In this document: positions 28,496-37,259 of the stretch, piece after piece
Layout: every line of letters starts with the position of its first letter
Position numbering within the stretch: position 1 is the first letter of the stretch
Assembly (NCBI GenBank): GCA_026414765.1
Contig: JAOAIJ010000009.1
Span: 186,001 to 250,000, forward strand
Direction: 5' to 3'
Source: Clostridia bacterium
GTDB taxonomy: Bacteria > Bacillota > Clostridia > Acetivibrionales > DSM-27016
Length of the DNA stretch: 64,000 bases
Position numbers and translations under genes: made by a program
Notes under the pieces: generated by a model
What the model saw: the letters and a program-made list of their open reading frames with translations, nothing else
Told to the model about the DNA's origin: nothing
The model's database searches: none

Positions 28496-28870
28496 ATGAG
28501 AAACCAGTATTCACCTGATAGTAGAATTGTAATTAATTGTGTAAATTGCAGGAATAAGCTAAGAGTTCCTCTGGATAAGGGAAAAATATCCGTCACATGC
28601 CCTGTATGCAGACGGGAATTCCGGTATAACCCAAATTCCATCATTGATACACTCAGACAAATTGTATTATCTATCGTATCGTTGGTATCAAAAAGCCGTA
28701 GAAACCTGTTAATTTTCATAGCTGCAGCATTAATACTTGTGGCAGTATTGTTCTTCATGCTTTTTGGTTCTGACAGGCAAAACATGGATAAAAGCAATGA
28801 ACAGGGCATAGAAGCATACAATAGCATACAGACACTCTATAACATGCCTGCTCCTCACTCCCAGCTATAA
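28496..28870 (+). CDS. Small zinc-ribbon membrane protein
   Basis: 124 residues. The N-terminal zinc ribbon is CVNC (near residue 16) and CPVC (near 36), followed by one hydrophobic helix (about 69-90, LLIFIAAALILVAVLFFMLFG) and a short hydrophilic tail. The function is unknown; such proteins are often called zinc-ribbon domain-containing proteins. It is 15 bases after xth with its own GGAGGG site, so probably in the same operon. Confidence 0.7.
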   Translation: MRNQYSPDSRIVINCVNCRNKLRVPLDKGKISVTCPVCRREFRYNPNSIIDTLRQIVLSIVSLVSKSRRNLLIFIAAALILVAVLFFMLFGSDRQNMDKSNEQGIEAYNSIQTLYNMPAPHSQL

Positions 28871-28871
28871 G

Positions 28872-28912
28872 AAAAACCGTTTGCCGGCTATTTTTAATAG
28901 CTGACAAACGGT
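28872..28912. terminator. Shared terminator of two convergent operons
   Basis: ACCGTTTG (28876-28883) pairs with CAAACGGT (28905-28912), with further inner pairing of GGCTATT and AATAGC. On the minus strand it is followed by TTTTTC, so it is best as the terminator of the histidine kinase gene. Confidence 0.8.
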
Positions 28913-28965
28913 ACTATATCTTAAAATCTGGCTTTATTAGCTTGATTCATATGTTTATGAAATAC

Positions 28966-29892
28966 TCACTTCTGGTCTAAGACCTGAAGTAAAACAGTGA
29001 ACCTTGTACCCTTCCCCGGTGTGCTTTCCACTTTTATCTGTCCCTTATGCTCATCCACAATCCATTTTGCTATAGCAAGCCCCAATCCTGAACCACCTTT
29101 ATTTCTGGACCTGGCTTTGTCAACCCTGTAAAAACGGTCAAAAATTCTTGATAGATGCTCCTTTTCTATTCCTACACCGGTATCTTCAACTGCTATTTCT
29201 ACATGTTTATCCCTTCTTTTCATTACTACCTCTATCCGCCCTCCATTGCCGGTATACTTTAACGCATTGTCGATCAGTATTATAATAAGCTGCTTTATTC
29301 TGTTTCTGTCTCCAATAAACTCGACTCCAGAAAGCGAGTTGTGTTCCAAGGTCATCCCCTGAGCGGCTGCGATAGGCTTGTAAGGATCGACGGCTTCATG
29401 TAAAGCTTCATCCAGCATGAAACGGTTCATTTCAAGAGTCTGCTGATTTGCATCGGATCTTGACAGTGTGAGCAGATCGTCTATCAGTTTGGACATTCGC
29501 TTGCTCTCGTTAAGCATATTCTCCAGCCACTTGTTCTGGCTCTCTACAGTTTCATCCGGATTCCCCATGACCAGCTCAAGATTTGTCTGTATTACTGCCA
29601 GTGGTGTACGCAATTCGTGTGAAGCATCAGCCGTAAAATCCACCTGCTTCTGCCAGGCTTTTTTTATGGGAACTATGACTCTACCCGATATAAACAGACT
29701 ACCGAAAAAAACAAATACAAGGCATAAAATAACAGAAAAAATAATTCTGACCGTAAGCTCATGTTTGCGGATATCGTTTTGTTCCGCAACATAGGAAGAA
29801 CCGGTTAGTATCGCTAGCGCAAGCAAAACCAGCATAACGCCTATTACACATATAATAAAAAAAGTCAATCTCAATCTCAGCTTCCTGAACAT
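28966..29892 (-). CDS. Sensor histidine kinase
   Basis: 308 residues. Two membrane helices separated by only about 20 residues, so there is almost no outer sensor domain. The HisKA motif ASHELRTPLAVIQTNLE is followed by the N box ILIDNALKYTGNGG, G1 EDTGVGIEKEHLSRIFDRFYRV and G2 GGSGLGLAIAKWIVDEHKG. It acts with the response regulator upstream. This pair is divergent from the methyltransferase-ABC-FeS unit starting at 30747, its most likely target. Confidence 0.9.
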   Translation of the reverse strand: MFRKLRLRLTFFIICVIGVMLVLLALAILTGSSYVAEQNDIRKHELTVRIIFSVILCLVFVFFGSLFISGRVIVPIKKAWQKQVDFTADASHELRTPLAVIQTNLELVMGNPDETVESQNKWLENMLNESKRMSKLIDDLLTLSRSDANQQTLEMNRFMLDEALHEAVDPYKPIAAAQGMTLEHNSLSGVEFIGDRNRIKQLIIILIDNALKYTGNGGRIEVVMKRRDKHVEIAVEDTGVGIEKEHLSRIFDRFYRVDKARSRNKGGSGLGLAIAKWIVDEHKGQIKVESTPGKGTRFTVLLQVLDQK

Positions 29893-29893
29893 A

Positions 29894-30568
29894 TCACGCC
29901 TCCTTCAGACAGTATCCTATTCCCCTGACTGTATCTATGCTTATTCCTGATAGGGACGGGTCAAGCTTTTTTCTTAAGTAATATATATATATTTCCACAT
30001 TATTCATTTCTACTTCACTGTCAAACCCCCATACTCTTTGCAATATCTGCTCCTTTGTAAGTACCTGCCCATAGTTTCTCATCAGAAGCTCCAGTAACTG
30101 CGCTTCTTTCAAAGTGAGCTTTATTGTTTCGCTTCCGCAGACTGCTTCGCAGCGTAAGGGGTCTAATGAAAGAGAGGCAATACAAATCTTATCACCCAGC
30201 AGTTCTTTATCATAACGTCTTCCAAGTGCTCTGACTCTCGCCAGAAGCTCTTCTGTAGAAAATGGTTTCACAAGGTAGTCATCTGCTCCGGCATCCAACC
30301 CTTCAACTCTGCAACCTATAGAATCTCTTGCTGTTAGAAATATTACAGCCGTTTTTATGCCCTTTGCCCTGAGGTTTCTTAGTATTTCTACGCCTTCCCT
30401 GCCTGGCAGCATCCGGTCTAAAATAATAAGATCATATATATCACTCTCAGCCATATCCTGACCTGTAATTCCATCGTAAGCCACATCTACCGGAAACTTG
30501 TTTTTCTTCAGTATGTATTCAAGGGCATCTGCCAGCCCCTGCTCATCCTCCACCAGTAGTATCCTCAC
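29894..30568 (-). CDS. OmpR-family response regulator
   Basis: About 224 residues from a GTG at 30568, giving the usual opening RILLVEDEQGLADALEYIL; GAAGG lies eight bases upstream. Alternative starts are ATG 30574 and GTG 30577. The receiver has LIILDRMLPGREGVEIL (phospho-Asp) and DDYLVKPFS (Lys), followed by a winged-helix domain ending IDTVRGIGYCL. GGAGG for the kinase is in its last codons. A direct repeat TTCTAAG with 11-base spacing in the divergent promoter region is a candidate binding site. Confidence 0.9.
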   Translation of the reverse strand: MRILLVEDEQGLADALEYILKKNKFPVDVAYDGITGQDMAESDIYDLIILDRMLPGREGVEILRNLRAKGIKTAVIFLTARDSIGCRVEGLDAGADDYLVKPFSTEELLARVRALGRRYDKELLGDKICIASLSLDPLRCEAVCGSETIKLTLKEAQLLELLMRNYGQVLTKEQILQRVWGFDSEVEMNNVEIYIYYLRKKLDPSLSGISIDTVRGIGYCLKEA

Positions 30569-30649
30569 ATCCATCACCTTCTTTTAATACTATCTTATCT
30601 TACATTCCTTAAAATTTCATTAGAAAATTTCTTTACATAAACATAAAAA

Positions 30650-30667
30650 TTCTAAGCTGATTCTAAG
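30650..30667. promoter_or_regulatory. Direct repeat TTCTAAG, candidate response-regulator site
   Basis: TTCTAAG at 30650-30656 and again at 30661-30667 are exactly 11 bases apart, one DNA turn, the spacing OmpR-type regulators bind. It lies in the divergent region between the response regulator and the methyltransferase operon. Confidence 0.5.
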
Positions 30668-30746
30668 ATTGGTATGTAAAAATCCTTATATGAAATCAAA
30701 TTAATGTATTGTGCCAGGTTAAGAAAATAAAAAGGAGAGAAAAAAA

Positions 30747-31895
30747 ATGACAACTGTAAAAAAAGAAAAGGCAGTAAAAAGGACATTTTGGGGTGTAGCT
30801 GTATTCTATTTCCTGATAGCTTTTGAATTCCTATACATGGCTAGTCCCTTTGCAGTATACTTCTATTCGGCTTACAAGCCTGCACTGGATTTTTTCAACC
30901 GGTCTCCCGTATTATCGTGGCTTGTATCCTACTTTCTTCCACATAACGTAAGAGAAACCACATCCACACTCGTAAACTTGCATAATAAAGTGGGTATTAT
31001 TTTAGCTCTTTCCGGCTTTCTGGGGTTCTGCATCGGTGCATCCCAGGTATACTACCACAAACTTGCCAGGAAAGGAGCGGTTACCGGAGGTATTTACAAT
31101 TTTATAAGACATCCTCAATATGCTTCATTTATCATATGCAGCTTCGGGTTATTACTAATGTGGCCCCGCTACATCGTTCTGATCATGTTCACTACCATGC
31201 TGTTCGCATACTATTTGCTTGCAAAGGCTGAAGAAATGGAATGTGAGGAAAAATTCGGCCAGTCGTATACGGATTATAAAAATAAGACCAACATGTTCTT
31301 CCCCTTTAAAATACCCTTTGCCAAAAAAACACCTGCCTCACCTGTATCAAGGTCTAAAAAGCTTATTACCATTCTCTGTACTTATATACTTACACTGGCT
31401 GTTGTACTCATTATTGCAAAGGGCTTGAACACACTCGCCCTGAACAGCCTGTATGCTGTCTATACTGGTAATTCTGCAAACATTTCACTTTGTAAGATTG
31501 AACCCGGAAAGCTAAACAGTATACTGGACATTGTCAACTCAGATACCAGGGTAAAAGCTATTATGGAAAAGGTAGAAAAGGACAGGGATACCAAATATCT
31601 GAATTACGTTCTGCCCAGTGAATGGTTCGCAGCAGAAGTCCCGATGAACGGTATAAAGAGAGGATCCGGACATTATTCTCCTTCAGATTATGACAATAAT
31701 TCATTCAAAGTTATACTGACCAAAGCAGACATCAGGCCAGGCAAATCAATATCCAGCAAGGAAATCCTTACCAACGTTGTAAAGAGACACGCCATTATTG
31801 AGGTATGGGTTGATGTATCCGGGCAAAAGGTCACGAAAATAATGGAAATGCCAGAAAAGATAAAGTATGAGAACATACCTGTTGCAGTCTATTAG
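30747..31895 (+). CDS. ICMT/PEMT-like membrane methyltransferase with an extra C-terminal domain
   Basis: 382 residues. The N-terminal half has about five membrane helices and the isoprenylcysteine/phospholipid methyltransferase signature GGIYNFIRHPQYASFI, followed by EEMECEEKFGQSYTDYKNKT. Family members use S-adenosylmethionine to methylate lipids or prenylated or other membrane substrates. After another helix (about 205-225) comes a domain of about 150 residues that I do not recognise, likely outside the membrane, with NYVLPSEWFAAEVPMNG and IIEVWVDVSGQKVTKIM. A paralogue at 42890 has the same two-part build. First gene of a unit with an ABC pair and a NapH/FMN protein; AAAGGAGAG precedes the ATG. 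Confidence 0.8.
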   Translation: MTTVKKEKAVKRTFWGVAVFYFLIAFEFLYMASPFAVYFYSAYKPALDFFNRSPVLSWLVSYFLPHNVRETTSTLVNLHNKVGIILALSGFLGFCIGASQVYYHKLARKGAVTGGIYNFIRHPQYASFIICSFGLLLMWPRYIVLIMFTTMLFAYYLLAKAEEMECEEKFGQSYTDYKNKTNMFFPFKIPFAKKTPASPVSRSKKLITILCTYILTLAVVLIIAKGLNTLALNSLYAVYTGNSANISLCKIEPGKLNSILDIVNSDTRVKAIMEKVEKDRDTKYLNYVLPSEWFAAEVPMNGIKRGSGHYSPSDYDNNSFKVILTKADIRPGKSISSKEILTNVVKRHAIIEVWVDVSGQKVTKIMEMPEKIKYENIPVAVY

Positions 31896-31981
31896 TTTTG
31901 TACAAGTTTCCGGCAAGTCCATTTTACTAAATACAGCAGCTTCTCAGCATCATATAGTTTTAGCATACAAGGAGGATTAAT

Positions 31982-32680
31982 ATGATCAGTATTAAAGGTA
32001 TTAATAAAGTTTATCAGCATCAATCTCTCAGTAACAAGGTTTTGAAGAATATATCCTTTGATATAGGTAAAGGCGAATTCGTACTGATAATGGGTAAATC
32101 AGGGAGTGGCAAATCAACGCTTCTGAATATTATGACTGGAGTTGACAAGCCAACAAGCGGGGATGTTATTATAAACAACTCCAGTATAGTTAATCTGGAT
32201 GAAGGAAGTATGGCCGGCTTCAGAGGGAAGAACATGGGAATAATTTTTCAATTCTTTCAGTTGATACCTACCCTGTCTGTCATTGAAAACATTCTGCTCC
32301 CTATGGACCTTGTTAAGAAGATTCCTGTGAAAGACAGAAAAGCCAGAGCAATTCAATTACTTAAAAAGGTGGGGCTTTCAGAGCATGCAGACAAAATGCC
32401 CAGTGCCCTTTCCGGCGGAGAGCAGCAGCGCGTGGCCATAGCAAGAGCTTTGGCTAACGATGTCCATATCATTGTAGCTGATGAACCTACAGGGAACCTT
32501 GATACTAAAAATGCAGAAATAATTTTCGAGCTATTCAACAAGTTAAAGCAGGAAGGCAAGACAGTAATCATGGTCACTCATGAAAGGGAGATAATCAAGG
32601 GAGCCAGCCGGAGAATCCTTATAAGAGATGGAGAAATCATTGAAGACACTCTTCTTGAAATGGGGGTTAGTGCAGGATGA
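31982..32680 (+). CDS. ABC transporter ATPase, MacB/LolD type (copy 2)
   Basis: 232 residues. Walker A GKSGSGKST, Q-loop IIFQFFQLIPTLS, signature LSGGEQQRVAIARAL and Walker B IIVADEPTGNLD. Very similar along its whole length to the ATPase at 38825, from which it probably arose by duplication, and less close to the one at 3717. Its stop overlaps the permease start (ATGA). AAGGAGG precedes the ATG. Confidence 0.92.
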   Translation: MISIKGINKVYQHQSLSNKVLKNISFDIGKGEFVLIMGKSGSGKSTLLNIMTGVDKPTSGDVIINNSSIVNLDEGSMAGFRGKNMGIIFQFFQLIPTLSVIENILLPMDLVKKIPVKDRKARAIQLLKKVGLSEHADKMPSALSGGEQQRVAIARALANDVHIIVADEPTGNLDTKNAEIIFELFNKLKQEGKTVIMVTHEREIIKGASRRILIRDGEIIEDTLLEMGVSAG

Positions 32681-35055
32681 AAAGGTTGTTTATAAAAGTT
32701 ATCCGTGATTTGTTCAAGGATAAATTCAGAGCTGTCATGTCACTTCTTGCTATAACAGTCGGTATGATAGCCTTTGGGGTCATGTTATTTTCCTACGATA
32801 TAGTCAACAGGGAGATAGTGAATGTTTTTTCAGCAATCAACCCTTCTTCTGCCACTGTTACAGTTGACAGGGTTGATGACAAACTTGTGTCTTTAACCAG
32901 AGAATTCAAGGGTTTCAATGACTTTGAAGAAAAAGGCTTCTACGAATTGAGAATGAAGACAAGTGATAACAAATGGAAAACCCTTCATTTGTTCGCTGTG
33001 AAAGATTTCAGCAAGATGAAAATAAATAAAATCCGTAGTCTGTCCGGTGATTTCCAACCTCACAGGGGTGAAATTCTTATTGAAAGAGATGCCCTGGGAG
33101 TAGCAGATGCGGTACTGAATGACACCATATCCATCCTCCTCCCTGATTCCCGTCTGCAAGAATTCAAGGTAACAGGTGTTGTCAACGATATCAATCTGCA
33201 CCCTGCTTCAATTCACAACACCGTATATGCATATGTAGCATACGACACGCTGGCAGAATTGGGACTGCAAGGTAACAGGATTGATTTTATCATTGCAGGC
33301 AACAAATATGAAAAGTCCGATATATTGGCAATAAGCAATGAGTATATGAAATTGTTGGAACACAACGGTTACAAGCTAAAGGGCCTGGACATATCAAAAA
33401 ATCCGGGCGTCAGTATTCATATGGATGAATATGATTCAGTACTCTTCATATTGCGTATTTTTTCAGTAGTGTCCTTTATATTTGGATGCATGATTATGAG
33501 CGGCCTTCTGTCAACCATTCTATCGAATCAAATCAGACAGATTGGAATTCTTAAAGCTATCGGAGCAAGGACAAAAAATATATTCCCGGTATATATGCTT
33601 GCAATCCTCCTCTTAGTGCTGATTACAGTAGCGGTGTCATTTCCCTCGTCTGTACTTATTTCCAAAACCCTCTCTGTTCTCTTTATGAGGCTGGGTAATA
33701 TGCCACTCCCTGATAGCGGTATACCAGGGTATTTATATGTGCTATTCTGCGTTTCAGGAATAACTGTCCCACTTTTAGTCTCTTTCTTTCCAATAAAAAG
33801 AGGCATACGGGCGACAGTCAAAGATGCGCTAAGCAATTATGGCATAAACGGCATAAAAGCAAGCAGTAATTTATCTTCACCCCAGCTTGGTATATTCAAA
33901 GCATTTTCCAGACCAGTAATTATGTCACTCAGAAATGCACTAAGACGTAAAGGCCGGCTTTACATGAATATTGCCACTCTGACTCTGGGTGGAGCTATTT
34001 TTGTGGCAGTAGTGACATCCATGATGTCTCTCCAGGGTACTCTGTCAAAAAGTATAAAAACACTCGGGTACGACTATCAGATTACTACCAGTTCCTATAT
34101 TGATGATGCGAGACTGGCTCATGCAGTAAAAAAAATTCCGGAAATAAAACAGTACGAAAGCTGGGGGGTCAGTGGCGGCAAGCATAAATACAAAGACGGC
34201 AAGCTCGGTAATCTTTACACTATCATAGCCCCTTCCCACGATACAAAAATGATGAAGCCAGAAATTATGGATGGCAGGTGGTTTATAGAAGGTGATACAA
34301 ATGGAATCATAGTCGGGCATAAGTTTTTTCTTTCAGAACCTGACTATAAACTTGGGGATACAATTACTTTTCTTATCGGAAATTCCGAAGAACAGTTTAA
34401 AATCATCGGAACAGTAAAAGAACTGGGTTCTCCAGCTATTTTACTGAACAAAAAAAGCTTTGACCGGCTTATCCCTGAAAAAGCAAGACAGAACTGCATT
34501 AAATTATCAATCGCCCCTGGTAATGCAAACAAGGATATTTTATATCATAGAATTGAGGATAGCTTTGAAAAACAAAATATAAATATCTTCCAGGGTGAAA
34601 GTAAAAATGAACAGTACAAAATTCTGTCAGGTCACTTTATGATTATTCTGGTATCTTTTCTTATAGTTTCATTAATGGTAGTAGTTGTTGCTTCTTTTGG
34701 ACTGACCTCCACAATGAGTGTACAGGTTTCAGAGAGGACAAAAGAGATAGGTATAATGAAAGCCATGGGAGCAACAAAGTTACAAATAAGAAGAGTTGTT
34801 ACAGCAGAGAGTATATTCATATGTATCTTAAGCTGGTTAATTTCCATCCTTGTTGGTATTCCTGCGGGAATAATGGGAGCATATGTTTTTGGATACATAA
34901 TCATTGATACCCCGCTTAATATAGATTTCACATCTTTTATCGTCCCCTTTATGATCTGGCTTGTCTTGACAGTCACAACAGGCTATTTTTCAAGCAGGAC
35001 CGCAGCCAGGAGGGCATCAAGCCTGAGTATAAAAGATACACTGGCTTATGAATGA
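32677..35055 (+). CDS. MacB-like ABC permease with two FtsX domains (copy 2)
   Basis: 792 residues with the same two-repeat build as the permeases at 4459 and 39520: helix, extracytoplasmic domain and FtsX block, twice. FtsX phrases are QIRQIGILKAIGA and RTKEIGIMKAMGA. It is a near paralogue of the 791-residue permease at 39520 (shared KDFSKMKINK, ERDALGVA, SIHMDEYDSVLFIL). Works with the ATPase that overlaps it. Substrate unknown; neighbours suggest a lipid- or envelope-linked role. Confidence 0.88.
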   Translation: MKRLFIKVIRDLFKDKFRAVMSLLAITVGMIAFGVMLFSYDIVNREIVNVFSAINPSSATVTVDRVDDKLVSLTREFKGFNDFEEKGFYELRMKTSDNKWKTLHLFAVKDFSKMKINKIRSLSGDFQPHRGEILIERDALGVADAVLNDTISILLPDSRLQEFKVTGVVNDINLHPASIHNTVYAYVAYDTLAELGLQGNRIDFIIAGNKYEKSDILAISNEYMKLLEHNGYKLKGLDISKNPGVSIHMDEYDSVLFILRIFSVVSFIFGCMIMSGLLSTILSNQIRQIGILKAIGARTKNIFPVYMLAILLLVLITVAVSFPSSVLISKTLSVLFMRLGNMPLPDSGIPGYLYVLFCVSGITVPLLVSFFPIKRGIRATVKDALSNYGINGIKASSNLSSPQLGIFKAFSRPVIMSLRNALRRKGRLYMNIATLTLGGAIFVAVVTSMMSLQGTLSKSIKTLGYDYQITTSSYIDDARLAHAVKKIPEIKQYESWGVSGGKHKYKDGKLGNLYTIIAPSHDTKMMKPEIMDGRWFIEGDTNGIIVGHKFFLSEPDYKLGDTITFLIGNSEEQFKIIGTVKELGSPAILLNKKSFDRLIPEKARQNCIKLSIAPGNANKDILYHRIEDSFEKQNINIFQGESKNEQYKILSGHFMIILVSFLIVSLMVVVVASFGLTSTMSVQVSERTKEIGIMKAMGATKLQIRRVVTAESIFICILSWLISILVGIPAGIMGAYVFGYIIIDTPLNIDFTSFIVPFMIWLVLTVTTGYFSSRTAARRASSLSIKDTLAYE

Positions 35056-35113
35056 AGAGTTAAAAAATAAAAGTGATTAACAAATATTCATTATGACTTA
35101 ACAAGGTGAGCTT

Positions 35114-36319
35114 ATGTGGACGAAAAAAAATACCATACTTAGAACAGTAGTAAAAATCCTATCTTTCATTCTTGTTTCAGAAATGTTCTCCAGAGCATTT
35201 GATGGCCTTAAAGCCATTTATGGTATGCTCCTGATACAAAGTCTAAACATCACAAAGCTGAGTATATCACTGAGTCCGATTATTTCGGTGGTTTTCTTGT
35301 GCATACTGTTCGGAAGGTTTTTCTGCGGCTGGTTTTGCGCTTTTGGATCACTGAATGATTTTCTATATTTGATATCAAGTAAAGTGTTTGGAAAGAGATT
35401 TACAATCAGCCCTCTGGCAGATGCTCTGTTAAAATACCTTAAATATGCCATCCTTCTTTTCATCTTCGGCTTTGTGTGGACATTGAAGCTGCTTCCGTCC
35501 GAAAACTATAGTCCATGGCTTGCTTTTGACCAGATAACACAAGCTCCAGGTATTTTTTTTGTTAGACCGGCGGCTTACATTTTGTTATTGCTGATACTTA
35601 TAGGCTCAATGTTTGTTGAAAGATTTTTCTGCAAGTATCTGTGCCCGCTTGGAGCAGTATTGTCGATAATCTCCAGATTAAGGTTTGTAGAAATAAGCAA
35701 ACAGGTATCTTCTAACTGTAGTAGTTGCAGTGTCTGCAAGTCAAAGTGTCCCATGAATATAAACCTTGATGATATGGAGCAACAAAAGAGCGGTGAATGT
35801 ATAGACTGCCTAAAATGCATTGATTATTGTCCGAAAGATAACATAAAGATACATTTTCTATGCAGAAATATTACTAGAAGCAAGTATATTACTTTTGCAG
35901 CTCTAACTATAATTTTCTCCTACCTTTCAAGCAGCTATATAAGTTCATACGCTAATGCAAAAGGCTATTCCGTATCAAATCCGTATACTGCTTCTTACAC
36001 TGATAATACTTGTCAGAGTGATTCAGGCATCGATATTCCGGAAGAATTGACATACAAGGATGGTGTGTTCAAAGGTGTATCCCGTGGCCGCCGCAAAAAC
36101 CTCACAGTCCTGGTTAAAGTGAAAAACGGCCGTGTTTCCGAAATAGAAATATTGTCACACAAGGAATCTAGAGGCTATTATGAAGAACCTTTCAGGACGA
36201 TTCCAAAGAAAATTATTTCTTCCCAATCTCTTGATGTTGATGTGGTTTCAGGTGCGACCCTTACAAGCAACGGGATAATCAACGCTGTTAAAGATGCGTT
36301 AAGCAATGCAAAAGAATAG
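35114..36319 (+). CDS. NapH-like Fe-S membrane protein fused to an FMN-binding domain
   Basis: 401 residues. The N-terminal part has about four or five helices with two CxxxC motifs at membrane edges (CGWFCAFG, CKYLCPLG), as in NapH/NosR/RnfE-type proteins. Two ferredoxin [4Fe-4S] clusters follow (CSSCSVCKSKCP, CIDCLKCIDYCP), then another helix. The C-terminal FMN-binding domain has the flavinylation motif DVVSGAT, with Thr382 as the expected covalent FMN site. Such proteins carry electrons across the membrane to extracellular acceptors. It lies 58 bases after the ABC permease with an AAGGTG site, so it is probably in the same transcript. Finding it with an ABC exporter and a methyltransferase is unusual. 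ApbE would be needed and is not in this window. Confidence 0.85.
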   Translation: MWTKKNTILRTVVKILSFILVSEMFSRAFDGLKAIYGMLLIQSLNITKLSISLSPIISVVFLCILFGRFFCGWFCAFGSLNDFLYLISSKVFGKRFTISPLADALLKYLKYAILLFIFGFVWTLKLLPSENYSPWLAFDQITQAPGIFFVRPAAYILLLLILIGSMFVERFFCKYLCPLGAVLSIISRLRFVEISKQVSSNCSSCSVCKSKCPMNINLDDMEQQKSGECIDCLKCIDYCPKDNIKIHFLCRNITRSKYITFAALTIIFSYLSSSYISSYANAKGYSVSNPYTASYTDNTCQSDSGIDIPEELTYKDGVFKGVSRGRRKNLTVLVKVKNGRVSEIEILSHKESRGYYEEPFRTIPKKIISSQSLDVDVVSGATLTSNGIINAVKDALSNAKE

Positions 36320-36320
36320 G

Positions 36321-36360
36321 CTAAACCCACTCATGTGAAAATATACTTGAGTGGGTTTAG
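36321..36360 (+). terminator. Terminator after the Fe-S/FMN gene
   Basis: CTAAACCCACTCA (36321-36333) pairs perfectly with TGAGTGGGTTTAG (36348-36360). The T-tract after it is weak. Confidence 0.75.
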
Positions 36361-36400
36361 TTTATGTTTACGTTTTTCACCGTCTGTAAAAAATCCAGAT

Positions 36401-36422
36401 CTTTATGAATTCTTTATATTCA
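36401..36422 (+). promoter_or_regulatory. Direct-repeat motif upstream of the second response regulator
   Basis: CTTTATGAATTC followed directly by TTTATATTCA, two copies of a TTTAT-led unit 11 bases apart. Nearly the same motif recurs at 38719-38740 and 42013-42035, ahead of the ABC pair and the SDR operon. Likely binding site of the response regulator at 36570. Confidence 0.55.
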
Positions 36423-36569
36423 CTATCTAAAATAGAAAATAAGACAAAAAATTTGTAGTTATATGCACAAATAAAATATAATTAACTTAGTACGCCATGT
36501 TAGGTGAATTTTACCTGTTATACTTAATCAACAGCCTGAGATAGTTTGATTTCATTAAGGAGATGGAAT

Positions 36570-37259
36570 ATGCCAGAAAAAATACTGATTGCCGATGACG
36601 AAGAAGGAATAATATCTTTTATAAAAGATGCACTGATTTGCGAGGGATATGAAGTAATGACCGCAACCAATGGTGACCAGGCTGTAAGCTGTGCTATGAA
36701 GCACCCGGATCTTATAATCCTGGATATCATGATGCCGGGTAAAGACGGATATGAAGTTTGTCAAGCCATAAGGGACATCGTATCCTGTCCGATAATTTTT
36801 TTAAGTGCTCTTCAGAGTGAGTCCGACAAGATTAAGGGTCTTGCGATAGGAGGAGATGACTATCTGACAAAGCCTTTTAGTCTGAGAGAGCTAAAAGTGC
36901 GCATTCAGGCCCATCTCCGGCGGGAAAAGAGAACTTCCTCAGTTCTTCATAAAACTTTTTTAAAGTACAGAAATCTTGCTATAGATTTAAAAGGGCGTGA
37001 GGTATTCTGCAAGGATAATAAAATCGTGTTTACAAAGCGTGAATTTGATATCATTGAACTTCTGGCCCTACACCCCGGTATTACATTTTCCAAAGACCAG
37101 ATTTATGAGAAGGTATGGGGATATGATGCTATGGGGGATTCAGCAGGTGTAGCGGAGCATGTAAAGAAAATCCGTTCAAAACTGAATGCTGCCGATTCAC
37201 AGAATGAATATATTTCTACCGTATGGGGGGTGGGCTATAAATGGGAAAGAATAAAATGA
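36570..37259 (+). CDS. OmpR-family response regulator
   Basis: 229 residues from the ATG at 36570, chosen because TAAGGAG lies upstream and the protein then opens MPEKILIADDEEGI; the frame extends to 36546. Receiver with LIILDIMMPGKDGYEV and DDYLTKPFS, then a winged helix ending ISTVWGVGYKWE. It overlaps the kinase start by four bases. It likely regulates its own promoter, the ABC pair at 38825 and the SDR operon at 42086, through the shared CTTTATAAAATC-type repeats. Confidence 0.92.
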   Translation: MPEKILIADDEEGIISFIKDALICEGYEVMTATNGDQAVSCAMKHPDLIILDIMMPGKDGYEVCQAIRDIVSCPIIFLSALQSESDKIKGLAIGGDDYLTKPFSLRELKVRIQAHLRREKRTSSVLHKTFLKYRNLAIDLKGREVFCKDNKIVFTKREFDIIELLALHPGITFSKDQIYEKVWGYDAMGDSAGVAEHVKKIRSKLNAADSQNEYISTVWGVGYKWERIK

